DNA of 32,553 bases. Origin: an uncultured Sellimonas sp. GTDB taxonomy: Bacteria > Bacillota > Clostridia > Lachnospirales > Lachnospiraceae. Positions 1 to 10,319 of this stretch are shown piece by piece. The translations under genes were made by a program, and so were the position numbers. The notes below the pieces were generated by a model that did no database searches, had not been told where the DNA came from, and worked only from the letters and a program-made list of their open reading frames with translations. Numbering within the stretch: position 1 is the first letter of the stretch; each line of letters begins with the position of its first letter. Location of the stretch: positions 1-32,553 of the forward strand of contig CAJFMZ010000009.1 in NCBI GenBank assembly GCA_904393575.1, read 5' to 3'.

Positions 1-86
1 GAGAAAGAGGGATTTGAACCCTCGCGCCGGTTGCCCGACCTACACCCTTAGCAGGGGCGCCTCTTCAGCCTCTTGAGTATTTCTCC
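1..86 (-). tRNA. tRNA-Ser(GCU), 3' end clipped by about 1 nt at window start
   Basis: Reverse complement GGAGAAATACTCAAGAGGCTGAAGAGGCGCCCCTGCTAAGGGTGTAGGTCGGGCAACCGGCGCGAGGGTTCAAATCCCTCTTTCTC: long variable arm, T-loop GGTTCAAATC, anticodon loop CTGCTAA giving GCT. Confidence 0.95.
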
Positions 87-138
87 GGATACTGAATTCG
101 TGTCAGTATTTTGTTGTGCGTTCCATAACGCATGAGTT

Positions 139-167
139 ATTATACTAAACTCCTTCTTCCTTGTCAA
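139..167 (-). promoter_or_regulatory. sigma-A promoter for tRNA-Ser
   Basis: Minus strand TTGACA-17 bp-TATAAT (perfect consensus) upstream of the tRNA. Confidence 0.8.
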
Positions 168-256
168 GCAGATTTTTTATATTTTCCGAAGGCTGTTTTA
201 TTTCTCCTTTTTTCCTTTTCCCGCCTCTACTTTTTGCTACTGTCATGTATTCTTTC

Positions 257-285
257 TTGACATCATTTTTTCGGAATCCTACAAT
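257..285 (+). promoter_or_regulatory. sigma-A promoter for the alpha/beta hydrolase
   Basis: TTGACA-17 bp-TACAAT, about 54 bp upstream of the start codon at 339. Confidence 0.7.
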
Positions 286-338
286 ATTTTATATAAGAAT
301 AAGCGATAAGTCCAGTGACTTAGAATGGAGGTGCTTTT

Positions 339-1274
339 ATGTTACATGAAGTCAGTTTTCCATCTTACAATGAGCGTGACACTGTGTGCGGCTGGATCTA
401 TGTACCTGCTGCCAGACCAAAGGGTATCGTGCAGCTGATCCACGGCTACGGAGAACATTCCCGCAGATATCTGCACATGATCTCTGCTTTTTTAGACGCC
501 GGATATATTGTCGCGGCCGACGATCATGTGGGACACGGAAAAACAGCCATGGTAAATGACACATGGGGTGACTGGGGCGACAAGGGATGCCACACCATGA
601 TGGAGGACGAACATACGCTCACCGAAATGGTACGGGAGAAATATCCGAATCTTCCTTATTTCCTGTTTGGACACAGTATGGGCTCTTTTATTGCAAGAGA
701 CTATGCGGCAAAATACGGCACAGAGCTTACAGGAGTTACAATCTGTGGTACTGCCGGTGTCTTTCAGGGAGCTGCCGAGGCAGAGAAAGAGCTGAAGGAA
801 GTCGTAGAGAGCGGTCATGGGGATGAAGCGGATCCGTCCTATGCCGGAAAGCTGCTTGGCTGGATGTGCGAGCGCTGCGAGAGCGCGGAGCTTGGGAATG
901 AATGGATCTGCTCTGATCCATATGTCCAAAAAGATCACGCCGAAGATCCTTTCGATGCGTTTACCAAGCCGACACTGAATCGTTCCCTTTACTATTTCAC
1001 TCAGATGATGCGTGTCATTACCGGACCGGAATGGGCCGAAAAAGTGCCTGCTTCTCTTCCGTTCTATAATATAGGCGGAGACCAGGATCCGGTTGGAAAC
1101 TACGGTCAGGGCGTCTATGAGGTATCCAACTGGCTCCACGATACCGGACACTGTGTCCGTACAAAAGTATATCCGGGATACCGCCATGAGATTCATAATT
1201 ATGCTGACATCCGCTGTGAAGTGGAACAGGGTATTATCAAATTCATGGACAGTCTGATCTGCAGGGACAACTAG
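339..1274 (+). CDS. alpha/beta hydrolase (serine aminopeptidase S33 / monoacylglycerol lipase-like)
   Basis: 311 aa ORF; IVQLIHGYGEHSRRY, nucleophile elbow GHSMGS, late YPGYRHEIHN histidine region; GGAGG-type RBS. Confidence 0.85.
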   Translation: MLHEVSFPSYNERDTVCGWIYVPAARPKGIVQLIHGYGEHSRRYLHMISAFLDAGYIVAADDHVGHGKTAMVNDTWGDWGDKGCHTMMEDEHTLTEMVREKYPNLPYFLFGHSMGSFIARDYAAKYGTELTGVTICGTAGVFQGAAEAEKELKEVVESGHGDEADPSYAGKLLGWMCERCESAELGNEWICSDPYVQKDHAEDPFDAFTKPTLNRSLYYFTQMMRVITGPEWAEKVPASLPFYNIGGDQDPVGNYGQGVYEVSNWLHDTGHCVRTKVYPGYRHEIHNYADIRCEVEQGIIKFMDSLICRDN

Positions 1275-1300
1275 GACTTCCCTTCCAGGGAAATGCAAAT

Positions 1301-1350
1301 GCCGTGCCGGGACGAGCTTGAAGCTTCGTTTCCTGCACGGCGTTTCTCTT
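1301..1350 (+). terminator. Rho-independent terminator of the hydrolase gene
   Basis: GCCGTGC..GGGACGAGCTT/AAGCTTCGTTTCC.TGCACGGC stem followed by GTTTCTCTTTTT. Confidence 0.7.
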
Positions 1351-1357
1351 TTTATTT

Positions 1358-1723
1358 TTATGCTCTTTCCACGTTCCTGGTGGCCACAATATCCACTCCG
1401 GTTCCGGCCGCATCCTTCAAAATCACGTCGCCAATCTGAACCGGGGCCTCTGCCTCGATTCCTTTCAGAGCCCGGATGCAGTCAAAGATTTTGTCTTTTG
1501 GAATATCTTCTTTTGTCTTTACCGATACCATATCCGCAGTCCCTCCTTTTACCTTGACGGTAGAAGTTACAATGCGGGTCGGACTGGTCACCTCTTTCCT
1601 GGCATAGACTTCCCCTCTTTTACAAGTATTTCCGGTGACATTGATAATCTGTCCGTCTTCCATTTCTACGGTAATAGGGCATCCCATTGGACAGCTGATA
1701 CAGGTTAATTGCCGAATGTCCAT
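1358..1723 (-). CDS. DUF1667 domain-containing protein (Cys-rich, putative Fe-S partner of the FAD oxidoreductases)
   Basis: 121 aa; N-terminal CISCPMGCPITV...GNTCKRGE motif and VTSPTRIVTSTVKVKGG; placed directly after the FAD oxidoreductase. Confidence 0.85.
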   Translation of the reverse strand: MDIRQLTCISCPMGCPITVEMEDGQIINVTGNTCKRGEVYARKEVTSPTRIVTSTVKVKGGTADMVSVKTKEDIPKDKIFDCIRALKGIEAEAPVQIGDVILKDAAGTGVDIVATRNVERA

Positions 1724-1725
1724 TT

Positions 1726-2991
1726 CTACGCCTCCTCTATCTTCACTGTGATGGTCTTCAGATCAGGATACTCGAAAAGCTGCGCTTTTGTCAGTCTGAT
1801 CTCTTCCATTTCTCCCGGAGCCACAATCTGACGTCTGCGCCGGATGACTCTTTCCTCATCAAAATATACACTTACATAACAGTTTTTCATTACCGCTCCT
1901 ACGCGGAACCGTACAGTCAGCTGATCCTCCATCCTGCTCGGATCAATGAAGGATGGTACCGTATACCGGACTCCGCCTGACGGGTTCATCAGAATTTTGC
2001 GACCCCTTCCGCCGCTTCGTTCTCCTTTGACGTAAGACACCGCATTCTTTCCTGCCGCAGCCGCTTCTTCGGATACAAAATCAACCAGGTCGTGCACATG
2101 GAGCACATTGCCGCAGGCAAAGACCCCCTCGATATTCGTCTCCAGACTTTCATTGACAATCGGTCCGGATGTCACTTTGCTCATTTCCACGCCCATTCCC
2201 CTGGAAAGTTCGTTTTCAGGGATCAGCCCTACCGAAAGCAGCAGGGTGTCGCAGGAATACTCCTCCTCCGTTCCCGGAACAGGAGTCCCGTTCTGATCCA
2301 CTTCGGCCAGTGTGACTCCCTCCAGCCGCTCTTTTCCCTTTATATCCACAACTGTATGGCTTAGTTTCAGCGGAATTCCATAATCATCGAGGCACTGGAC
2401 AATATTTCTCTTGAGTCCTCCGGAATATGGCATCAGCTCTGCCACCACTTTTACCTTTGCCCCTTCCAGTGTCATCCTTCTGGCCATGATAAGTCCGATG
2501 TCTCCGGAACCAAGGATTACGATTTCTCTCCCAGGCATCAGTCCTTCCATATTGACCAGCCTCTGTGCTGTTCCGGCGGAAAAGATTCCTGCCGGCCGGT
2601 ATCCCGGTATATTCAGCGCGCCTCTGGACCGCTCTCTGCACCCCATGGAAAGGATCACTGCCTTTGCCTGAATTTCAAACAGTCCTTCCTCTCTGTTCAT
2701 GGCCGTCACAACTTTCTCATGACTGATATCCATCACCATCGTGTTCAGACGGTATTCAATCCCAAGATCAAGGACCTGGTCAATAAATCTCTGTGCGTAT
2801 TCCGGACCCGTCAGCTCCTCCTGAAAGGTGTGAAGGCCGAACCCGTTATGAATACACTGATTCAGGATTCCTCCAAGCTCCCTGTCTCTTTCCAGAATCA
2901 GTATCCGGTCGATCCCGTTTTGTTTGGCCGAAACCGCGGCCGCAAGACCTGCCGGTCCTCCCCCGATGATGACAATGTCATAATTTTTCAT
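1726..2991 (-). CDS. NAD(P)/FAD-dependent oxidoreductase
   Basis: 421 aa; N-terminal IIGGGPAGLAAAVSAKQNG dinucleotide fold, internal VILGSGDIGLIMARRMTLEGAKV, FACGNVLHVHDLVDFVSEEAAAAG. Confidence 0.88.
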   Translation of the reverse strand: MKNYDIVIIGGGPAGLAAAVSAKQNGIDRILILERDRELGGILNQCIHNGFGLHTFQEELTGPEYAQRFIDQVLDLGIEYRLNTMVMDISHEKVVTAMNREEGLFEIQAKAVILSMGCRERSRGALNIPGYRPAGIFSAGTAQRLVNMEGLMPGREIVILGSGDIGLIMARRMTLEGAKVKVVAELMPYSGGLKRNIVQCLDDYGIPLKLSHTVVDIKGKERLEGVTLAEVDQNGTPVPGTEEEYSCDTLLLSVGLIPENELSRGMGVEMSKVTSGPIVNESLETNIEGVFACGNVLHVHDLVDFVSEEAAAAGKNAVSYVKGERSGGRGRKILMNPSGGVRYTVPSFIDPSRMEDQLTVRFRVGAVMKNCYVSVYFDEERVIRRRRQIVAPGEMEEIRLTKAQLFEYPDLKTITVKIEEA

Positions 2992-3008
2992 GTTCGAAGC
3001 CTTCCTTT

Positions 3009-4445
3009 CTACAATCTGTCTTTATTCGTGCCAACAACAATCCGGGAATCTCCGCCCGATTTTGTAATGTCGGACATACTGGTTCCCAGCTCCCGCGCAA
3101 GAATCTCCATGATTCTCGGAGAACAGAATCCGGACTGGCAGCGTCCCATTCCTGCTCTTGTCCGTCTCTTGACACCGTCCAGAGATTTTGCACCAAGAGG
3201 ACGGTGAATTGCATCCAGGATTTCCCCTTCCGTAATCATCTCGCACCGGCAGATTATATTTCCATAGGCAGGTTCCCTTTTAATCAGTTCTGCATGTTCT
3301 TCCTTTGACAGTGAATTCGGATCGAGGATGCCCTTTCTTGTCGAAATGAACTCTTCCTTTTCCTGAAGCCCCATATTTTCTTTCAGTATCTGCGCCACCA
3401 TTTCTCCGACAGCCGGACAACTTGTCAGTCCCGGAGATTCGATTCCCGCGCAGTCGATAAAACCTTCCGCATCTTCCACCTCTCCAATGATGAATTCACT
3501 GCCGTCCTCATGGGCGCGAAGCCCTGCAAATGACGTGATCACCTGGCGCATCGGAAGATCTTTGACACTTTGTCCCGCCTTTTTGATAACTTCATCCAGG
3601 CCTTCTCTGGTTGTATTGGTTCCATCTTTATTTTCGATATCATTGGCAGTAGGCCCCAGAAGAAGATTCCCGTGCACCGTAGGCGTCACAAGGACTCCTT
3701 TGCCGTATTTCGTAGGGAGTGAAAAGATCGTTCTGCTTACATGCTGTCCTGCACTCTTGTCCAGAAGGCAGTATTCACCCTTTCGCGGCGTAATGTGAAT
3801 CTTCTTTTGACTGACCATATTGTGGAACCGGTCCGCATAGACGCCTGCCGCATTGACTATATACCTGGTCCGGAAGGTTCTCTTATTTGTATGCAGCGCA
3901 TAGCCTCCATCGATTTTGACGATGTCCTCTACTTCTGTCCGGAAATGGAATTCTATTCCGTTTTCATACGCATTTTCTGCCAGGGCAATATTCAGCCCGA
4001 ACGGACAGACGATCCCGGCAGTTGGGGCGTATAGTGCCGCATAGACCTGATCGTTGAGATTCGGTTCCATTGCTTTGGCTTCTTCGCCGCTCAGGATCCG
4101 CAGACCTTTCACGCCGTTTTTCTGTCCCTTTTCATAGAGCTCCCGCAGTTTCGGCACATCTTCCTCATTCAGACAGATGACAAGGGAACCGATTCTCTGA
4201 AATGGAAAATCCAGGTCTTTGGAAAGCTGTTCCATCATCTCGTTCCCCTTGACATTCAATCTGGCCATCAAAGATCCCGGAGCGGCATCGTAACCGGCAT
4301 GCACAATGGCGCTGTTTGCCTTGGATGTTCCACAGCAGATATCTTCTTCCTTTTCCAGGACGCATGCTCTGACCTGATACCGGGACAGTTCCCGTGCGGC
4401 TGCCGCTCCGGATACTCCCCCTCCAATTATGATCACATCATACAT
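3009..4445 (-). CDS. FAD-dependent glycerol-3-phosphate dehydrogenase-like oxidoreductase (GlpA/GlpO type) with C-terminal BFD-like [2Fe-2S] domain
   Basis: 478 aa; IIGGGVSGAAAARELSRY, HAGYDAAPGSLMARLNVKGN, C-terminal CRCEMITEGEILDAIHR...TRAGMGRCQSGFC. Confidence 0.85.
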   Translation of the reverse strand: MYDVIIIGGGVSGAAAARELSRYQVRACVLEKEEDICCGTSKANSAIVHAGYDAAPGSLMARLNVKGNEMMEQLSKDLDFPFQRIGSLVICLNEEDVPKLRELYEKGQKNGVKGLRILSGEEAKAMEPNLNDQVYAALYAPTAGIVCPFGLNIALAENAYENGIEFHFRTEVEDIVKIDGGYALHTNKRTFRTRYIVNAAGVYADRFHNMVSQKKIHITPRKGEYCLLDKSAGQHVSRTIFSLPTKYGKGVLVTPTVHGNLLLGPTANDIENKDGTNTTREGLDEVIKKAGQSVKDLPMRQVITSFAGLRAHEDGSEFIIGEVEDAEGFIDCAGIESPGLTSCPAVGEMVAQILKENMGLQEKEEFISTRKGILDPNSLSKEEHAELIKREPAYGNIICRCEMITEGEILDAIHRPLGAKSLDGVKRRTRAGMGRCQSGFCSPRIMEILARELGTSMSDITKSGGDSRIVVGTNKDRL

Positions 4446-4478
4446 TTTGCCTCTTCTCCCTTCTTGTTTGCATCATTC

Positions 4479-6008
<1,530 letters not shown>

Positions 6009-6241
6009 CTACATCGTCCATACATTCTGGTTTGTGGAAGAAACACACATCGCCCCTGCCGACAGTGCCGCCATGACGGACTTTTTGTCCGTGATCAGTC
6101 CGCCCGCTATCACCGGTGTTCTCACATCATGAAAACCACTTTGACCTCTTCCAACCCGCAGCACTTCTCCAGACCCTCTTCATCTTTTACCGCTGCAATG
6201 ACCGGATTCGCCTCCAGCATGTCATAGAATCTCTGATCCAT
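6009..6241 (-). pseudogene. glpP: glpP remnant (glycerol-3-phosphate-responsive antiterminator), central region deleted and frameshifted
   Basis: N-terminal piece MDQRFYDMLEANPVIAAVKDEEGLEKCCGLEEVKVVF (frame ending at stop 6122, RBS GGAAGG before 6241) is followed in another frame by RTPVIAGGLITDKKSVMAALSAGAMCVSSTNQNVWTM* (stop at 6009-6011). Both match the two ends of GlpP-family proteins; the middle is missing. Confidence 0.85.
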
Positions 6242-6307
6242 TTTCCTTCCACTCACTTCCGTTTTCTGTTCTTCCGGAACCTTCCGGATGTCTGTCCGGA
6301 AATTCCA

Positions 6308-6357
6308 GAAAAAAAGAAGAGCAAAACAAAACAACATCTCTGTTGTCCTGTTGCTCT
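6308..6357 (-). terminator. Leader terminator upstream of glpP remnant (candidate GlpP antitermination target)
   Basis: Minus strand AGAGCAACAGGACAACA-GAGA-TGTTGTTTTGTTTTGCTCT followed by TCTTTTTTTC, between a predicted promoter (6390-6418) and the glpP start (6241). Confidence 0.75.
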
Positions 6358-6389
6358 CCCGTCTCAGCTTTTGTTCTTCAATTAAGAAA

Positions 6390-6418
6390 ATTTTACCATA
6401 GCAGCCTCTTTTTTACAA
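6390..6418 (-). promoter_or_regulatory. Predicted sigma-A promoter of the glp operon
   Basis: Minus strand TTGTAA-17 bp-TAAAAT upstream of the leader terminator. Confidence 0.55.
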
Positions 6419-6445
6419 GAGACCTGACAGAATTTCTTGATACTA

Positions 6446-7156
6446 TCAGATGTTTTCCGCTATTGTCTCCTCAATTCTGCGTTTTACTTCAGCAGCGATC
6501 TCCGTAGTCTTCATGTCCTTATATTCCTCATAGTACATCGGCTTCAAAAAATGTACCTGTACCTTGACCGGTTTAATGCTGTTGGTATCAAAAGGTTTGA
6601 ATGCATCGATCAGTGCCACCGGAATGATCGGGCATCTGGCCTTGGTGGCAGATTTGAAACTGCCTCCCTTAAAGGTCCCCGGATGGTTGCCGTTCTTGGA
6701 ACGTGTCCCTTCCGCAAAGATCAGATAGTTTCTTCCGTTTTTGACTTCCTTTGTCACGTCAATGATGACCTGCATGGCCTGGCGTACATCATCCCGGTCA
6801 ATCATATAGGCTTTCATGCAGGCAAACACCTGCTTCAGAAACGGAATATTGGCAATCTCTTTTTTGGCCACCACGGAAAAAGGAACCGGACATGCCTCAA
6901 TGATCGCCAGCACGTCATACAACCCCTGGTGGTTGGGGAAGAACATAAATCCGCTCTCTTTTGGAATATTTTCAAGTCCATGTGCCTCAATATGGACACT
7001 TCCCCCTTTGTTCGCCTTATGATCGATATATTTCAGTAATTTATAGCGCTCTTCTTCTGTATATTTATCTACATGAGATGCGTAGTAGCAAAGCTTGATC
7101 CATCCATGCGGGACATAGATCAGATTCCTGAGAACCATCATCAAAATACGTTTCAT
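6446..7156 (-). CDS. 1-acyl-sn-glycerol-3-phosphate acyltransferase (PlsC family)
   Basis: 236 aa; NHQGLYDVLAI (NHxxxxD) and FAEGTRSKNG (EGTR) motifs. Confidence 0.92.
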   Translation of the reverse strand: MKRILMMVLRNLIYVPHGWIKLCYYASHVDKYTEEERYKLLKYIDHKANKGGSVHIEAHGLENIPKESGFMFFPNHQGLYDVLAIIEACPVPFSVVAKKEIANIPFLKQVFACMKAYMIDRDDVRQAMQVIIDVTKEVKNGRNYLIFAEGTRSKNGNHPGTFKGGSFKSATKARCPIIPVALIDAFKPFDTNSIKPVKVQVHFLKPMYYEEYKDMKTTEIAAEVKRRIEETIAENI

Positions 7157-7170
7157 CTCTTTTTCTCCTC

Positions 7171-7722
7171 TTATGCTTTCCTGTACTTTTTGACCGCGGT
7201 TTCGTACAGATTATTTCCTTTACTGTCCGCCACCACGATCACCGGAAAATCCTTGACCTGAAGCTTCCGGACTGCTTCTGTTCCCAGATCCTCATAGGCA
7301 ATCACTTCCGAGGACTGGATGCACTTTGAAAGGAGCGCCCCAGCTCCTCCTACCGCTGCAAAATAAACGGCATTGTTTCTCACGATCGCTTCCAGCACCT
7401 CCTTGCTTCTCTTTCCCTTTCCAATCATGGCTCCCATTCCAAGGTCCAGAAGCTTAGGGGTGTATTTGTCCATCCGGCTTGCTGTTGTCGGCCCTGCCGA
7501 TCCGATCGGGCGTCCCTCCCTTGCAGGGGACGGTCCCATATAGTATATCATCTGCCCTTTGATGTCAAACGGAAGCGCTTCTCCCCGGTCAAGGGCCTCT
7601 TTCATCCGCTTGTGTGCGGCATCTCTGGCCGTATAAATCGTTCCTGTAATATAGACATAATCTCCCGCTGTGAGCTCTTTGGCGGTCTGCTGATCAATCG
7701 GTGCGGTAATATGCTTCTCCAT
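7171..7722 (-). CDS. Class I (Fe-S) fumarate hydratase, beta subunit / C-terminal domain
   Basis: Start assigned to MEKHITAPIDQQTAKELTAGDYVYITGTIYTARDAAHKRM; YYMGPSPAREGRPIGSAGPTTASRMD is typical. The longer 258 aa ORF call overlaps the upstream gene. Confidence 0.93.
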   Translation of the reverse strand: MEKHITAPIDQQTAKELTAGDYVYITGTIYTARDAAHKRMKEALDRGEALPFDIKGQMIYYMGPSPAREGRPIGSAGPTTASRMDKYTPKLLDLGMGAMIGKGKRSKEVLEAIVRNNAVYFAAVGGAGALLSKCIQSSEVIAYEDLGTEAVRKLQVKDFPVIVVADSKGNNLYETAVKKYRKA

Positions 7723-7759
7723 ATAGTTTTCCTTCCTTTCCTGCTTCGCATCCATCCTG

Positions 7760-8602
7760 TTACAGTTCCCTGACAATATGTCGATTGACATGGCAACAGA
7801 TATTGACTGCCACCGGAAGTCCTGCGATATGTGTCGGATAGGTGTTGATGTGTACTGCCAGAGCAGTCGTTGTACCTCCCAATCCTCCAGGTCCGATTCC
7901 AAGTCCGTTGATTTTGGCAAGCATCTCCTCTTCCAGTTCCCTGACATACGGAATCTCTGAGTGAGCCCCTGTCTCTCTTGTCAAAGCCTGCTTTGCCATC
8001 AGCGCGCATTTTTCAAAGGTTCCTCCAATACCGACTCCTACCACCATCGGCGGGCAGGCATTCGGCCCCGCATCGCTGACTGCCTTTAAAATGGCATCCT
8101 TGACTCCTTCGATACCGTCCGCCGGTTTGAGCATAAAGACCCTGCTCATGTTTTCGCTTCCAAAACCTTTCGGCGCTACCGTGATCTTTACCTTGTCTCC
8201 TGGAACAATGGCGTAGTGGATCACTGCCGGTGTATTGTCCCCGGTATTGACCCGGTCAATCGGATCCCTGACAACGGACTTTCGTAAAAATCCATCGGTA
8301 TATCCCTGACGGACTCCCTCATTGACTGCGTCCTCCACAGCGCCTCCTTCCAGATGAACGTCCTGTCCTACCTCCAGAAAGACAACCGCCATTCCAGTAT
8401 CCTGACAGATCGGAATCTTGTCGTCCGCCGCAATCTGAAGATTTTCGGAAAGCTGATCCAGGATCTGTCTTCCAAGGGGCGACTCTTCTGTTTCCCTGGA
8501 CTGCTTCAGAACTGTCTCCATATCTTTTGAGAGATAGTGGTTTGCTTCTATGCACATTTCCCTGATGTTCTTTGTAATTTCACTGACATTCACTGTACGC
8601 AT
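7760..8602 (-). CDS. Class I (Fe-S) fumarate hydratase, alpha subunit
   Basis: Start assigned to MRTVNVSEITKNIREMC; ICQDTGMAVVFLEVGQDV, GNDTPAVIHY-like, GGTFEKCALMAKQAL motifs. Confidence 0.93.
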   Translation of the reverse strand: MRTVNVSEITKNIREMCIEANHYLSKDMETVLKQSRETEESPLGRQILDQLSENLQIAADDKIPICQDTGMAVVFLEVGQDVHLEGGAVEDAVNEGVRQGYTDGFLRKSVVRDPIDRVNTGDNTPAVIHYAIVPGDKVKITVAPKGFGSENMSRVFMLKPADGIEGVKDAILKAVSDAGPNACPPMVVGVGIGGTFEKCALMAKQALTRETGAHSEIPYVRELEEEMLAKINGLGIGPGGLGGTTTALAVHINTYPTHIAGLPVAVNICCHVNRHIVREL

Positions 8603-8613
8603 ATGTTCTCTCC

Positions 8614-10092
8614 TTATATCTTGTGTCCATATTCCTCTAAAAACCGTTCCGCCGCATGTTTGGCTCTCGCCTCTCCGATGCTGTAAGTCCAACCCGGCTC
8701 ATTGTCATACCGGTCCACCACTTCCCGACAATAGGAGATAAGATTTTGTGGATCTCCTTTGAGATGACTGATCTGCTCCGCATCCACGGCAGAGAGAAGA
8801 TCTCTGGAAAACAGATACTGGATCTCATCGTAGGATTCGATCCATTCTTCCTTGTAGGCAAAATTATAACGTGCCATCCACTCATCCGGCCTGGAAAGCG
8901 AAAGAATCAGATACAGTCCCGCGCACACAGCCGCACTGTAGCGAAACAGCGGAAAGTCTTTTTTATACACATTTACTATAACACCTGCCAAAATGAAAGA
9001 CAAGACACATAATCCCCACAGCACCAGGACTCTGCCAAGCGTCAGCTGATAAGCCCCGATATACATGCACATCCGATAGGCAGAAGAAGCGATCAGAATA
9101 TATGTGCATCCAGAAAATACCGTAAGCAGTCTCTGCATGGTCCGTTTCGGATGAAACAGATGGATGACGGCCAGCACGATCAGCAGATTCAGCACACTGA
9201 CCCCAAGCAACTCGAAAAATCCGCTCCTTGCATACCGGGCGTAAGTGTATCCTTCCGGAAGCCCCATTCCATGTCCAAAGAACAGGGAGCCGATCTGAAT
9301 CAGGCAAAAAATCAGGTAGACAGCCGTCAAAATCGCAATACAGGTAATTCCTGCAATCTGAATGGGGCGCTCCTCCTTTTCTTCGGTTTCCGGATCCGGA
9401 TCATAATTGACGAACGCCTGCCAGACCGCAAAACACAGCACAAATCCGGTCAGAAACAGGGAAATCTTCCCTGGGGAGAAGAACCATCCATTCCGGTTCC
9501 TGGTCATCATCCTCACAAAGGAGGCAAACACCACATCCCCGGAAAATAGAAGCGGAAAAATGACCAGAAGCAGCAGCACCGCAAAAATCATACCAAGAAC
9601 AATCTGTCCTGCAAAGGAAGCATTTCCACTTTTCTCTTTTCCCTCCTTCTGTTTCCGGCACCGGATCATGGCCCGGAACGGGGACAGCAGGTTGCCAAGA
9701 GGCGCAAACATCATTCTAAGATAGACCGCTGTGTAATACAGAAAGCTCCATTTCCGGTCTTCATAGAACTGATGTATCAGAATGAGAAAAAACAGTCCAA
9801 TACTCCCAAACCAGTTGCAAAAGATAAAAAAGTCCGAGGTCGTCAACGTCGAGGAAACGCCAAGCAGCACCATCACTGTCATATAATAGACTGTCTCTTT
9901 TTGGATCTTCCTCTCAAACATCCGGAAAAATCCGGTCAGAAACAGGCAGGTCACCAGCATCAGAACGGGAATCCCGATCCCGCTCATATTTCGGTACAGC
10001 AAAATCTCAAACACGATCCCATATGCCAGACTTCCCAAAAGCAGCTTTCCGCTTTTTTGATCCATGAGCTGCTCATATCTGCTCTTTTCCAT
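8614..10092 (-). CDS. Multi-spanning membrane protein, DUF4173/DUF4153-like
   Basis: 492 aa with many hydrophobic helices; family assignment from overall character and EEWIESYDEIQYLFSRDLLSAVDAEQISHL-type C-terminus. Confidence 0.65.
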   Translation of the reverse strand: MEKSRYEQLMDQKSGKLLLGSLAYGIVFEILLYRNMSGIGIPVLMLVTCLFLTGFFRMFERKIQKETVYYMTVMVLLGVSSTLTTSDFFIFCNWFGSIGLFFLILIHQFYEDRKWSFLYYTAVYLRMMFAPLGNLLSPFRAMIRCRKQKEGKEKSGNASFAGQIVLGMIFAVLLLLVIFPLLFSGDVVFASFVRMMTRNRNGWFFSPGKISLFLTGFVLCFAVWQAFVNYDPDPETEEKEERPIQIAGITCIAILTAVYLIFCLIQIGSLFFGHGMGLPEGYTYARYARSGFFELLGVSVLNLLIVLAVIHLFHPKRTMQRLLTVFSGCTYILIASSAYRMCMYIGAYQLTLGRVLVLWGLCVLSFILAGVIVNVYKKDFPLFRYSAAVCAGLYLILSLSRPDEWMARYNFAYKEEWIESYDEIQYLFSRDLLSAVDAEQISHLKGDPQNLISYCREVVDRYDNEPGWTYSIGEARAKHAAERFLEEYGHKI

Positions 10093-10306
10093 CTTCTTCC
10101 TCCCTTTCTACATATTCAATCAAATCACCGGGCTGGCAGTGAAGTGCCCTGCACAATGCATCCAGCGTTGTAAACCGCACTGCCTTGGCCTTATTATTTT
10201 TCAGGATCGACAGATTTGCCATGGTGATATCTACCTCTTTGGACAATTCCGTCAGTCCCATCTTTCTTTTCGCCATCATGACATCCAGATTGATACGTAT
10301 TGCCAT
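10073..10306 (-). CDS. XRE-family (YozG-like) helix-turn-helix regulator
   Basis: 77 aa; MAKRKMGLTELSKEVDITMANLSILKNNKAKAVRFTTLDALCRALHCQPGDLIEYV. Confidence 0.9.
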   Translation of the reverse strand: MAIRINLDVMMAKRKMGLTELSKEVDITMANLSILKNNKAKAVRFTTLDALCRALHCQPGDLIEYVEREEEDGKEQI

Positions 10307-10319
10307 CGTCCGCTCCCTC

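Noticed and set aside
161-349. 62-aa + strand ORF upstream of the hydrolase
   Set aside because: Covers the predicted promoter; Phe/Ser-rich translation of AT-rich DNA.
492-1298. 268-aa - strand ORF
   Set aside because: Antisense to the well-supported alpha/beta hydrolase.
7723-7947. N-terminal extension of the fumarase beta ORF
   Set aside because: Overlaps the 3' end of fumarase alpha in another frame; true start with family homology is MEKHITAPID at 7722.
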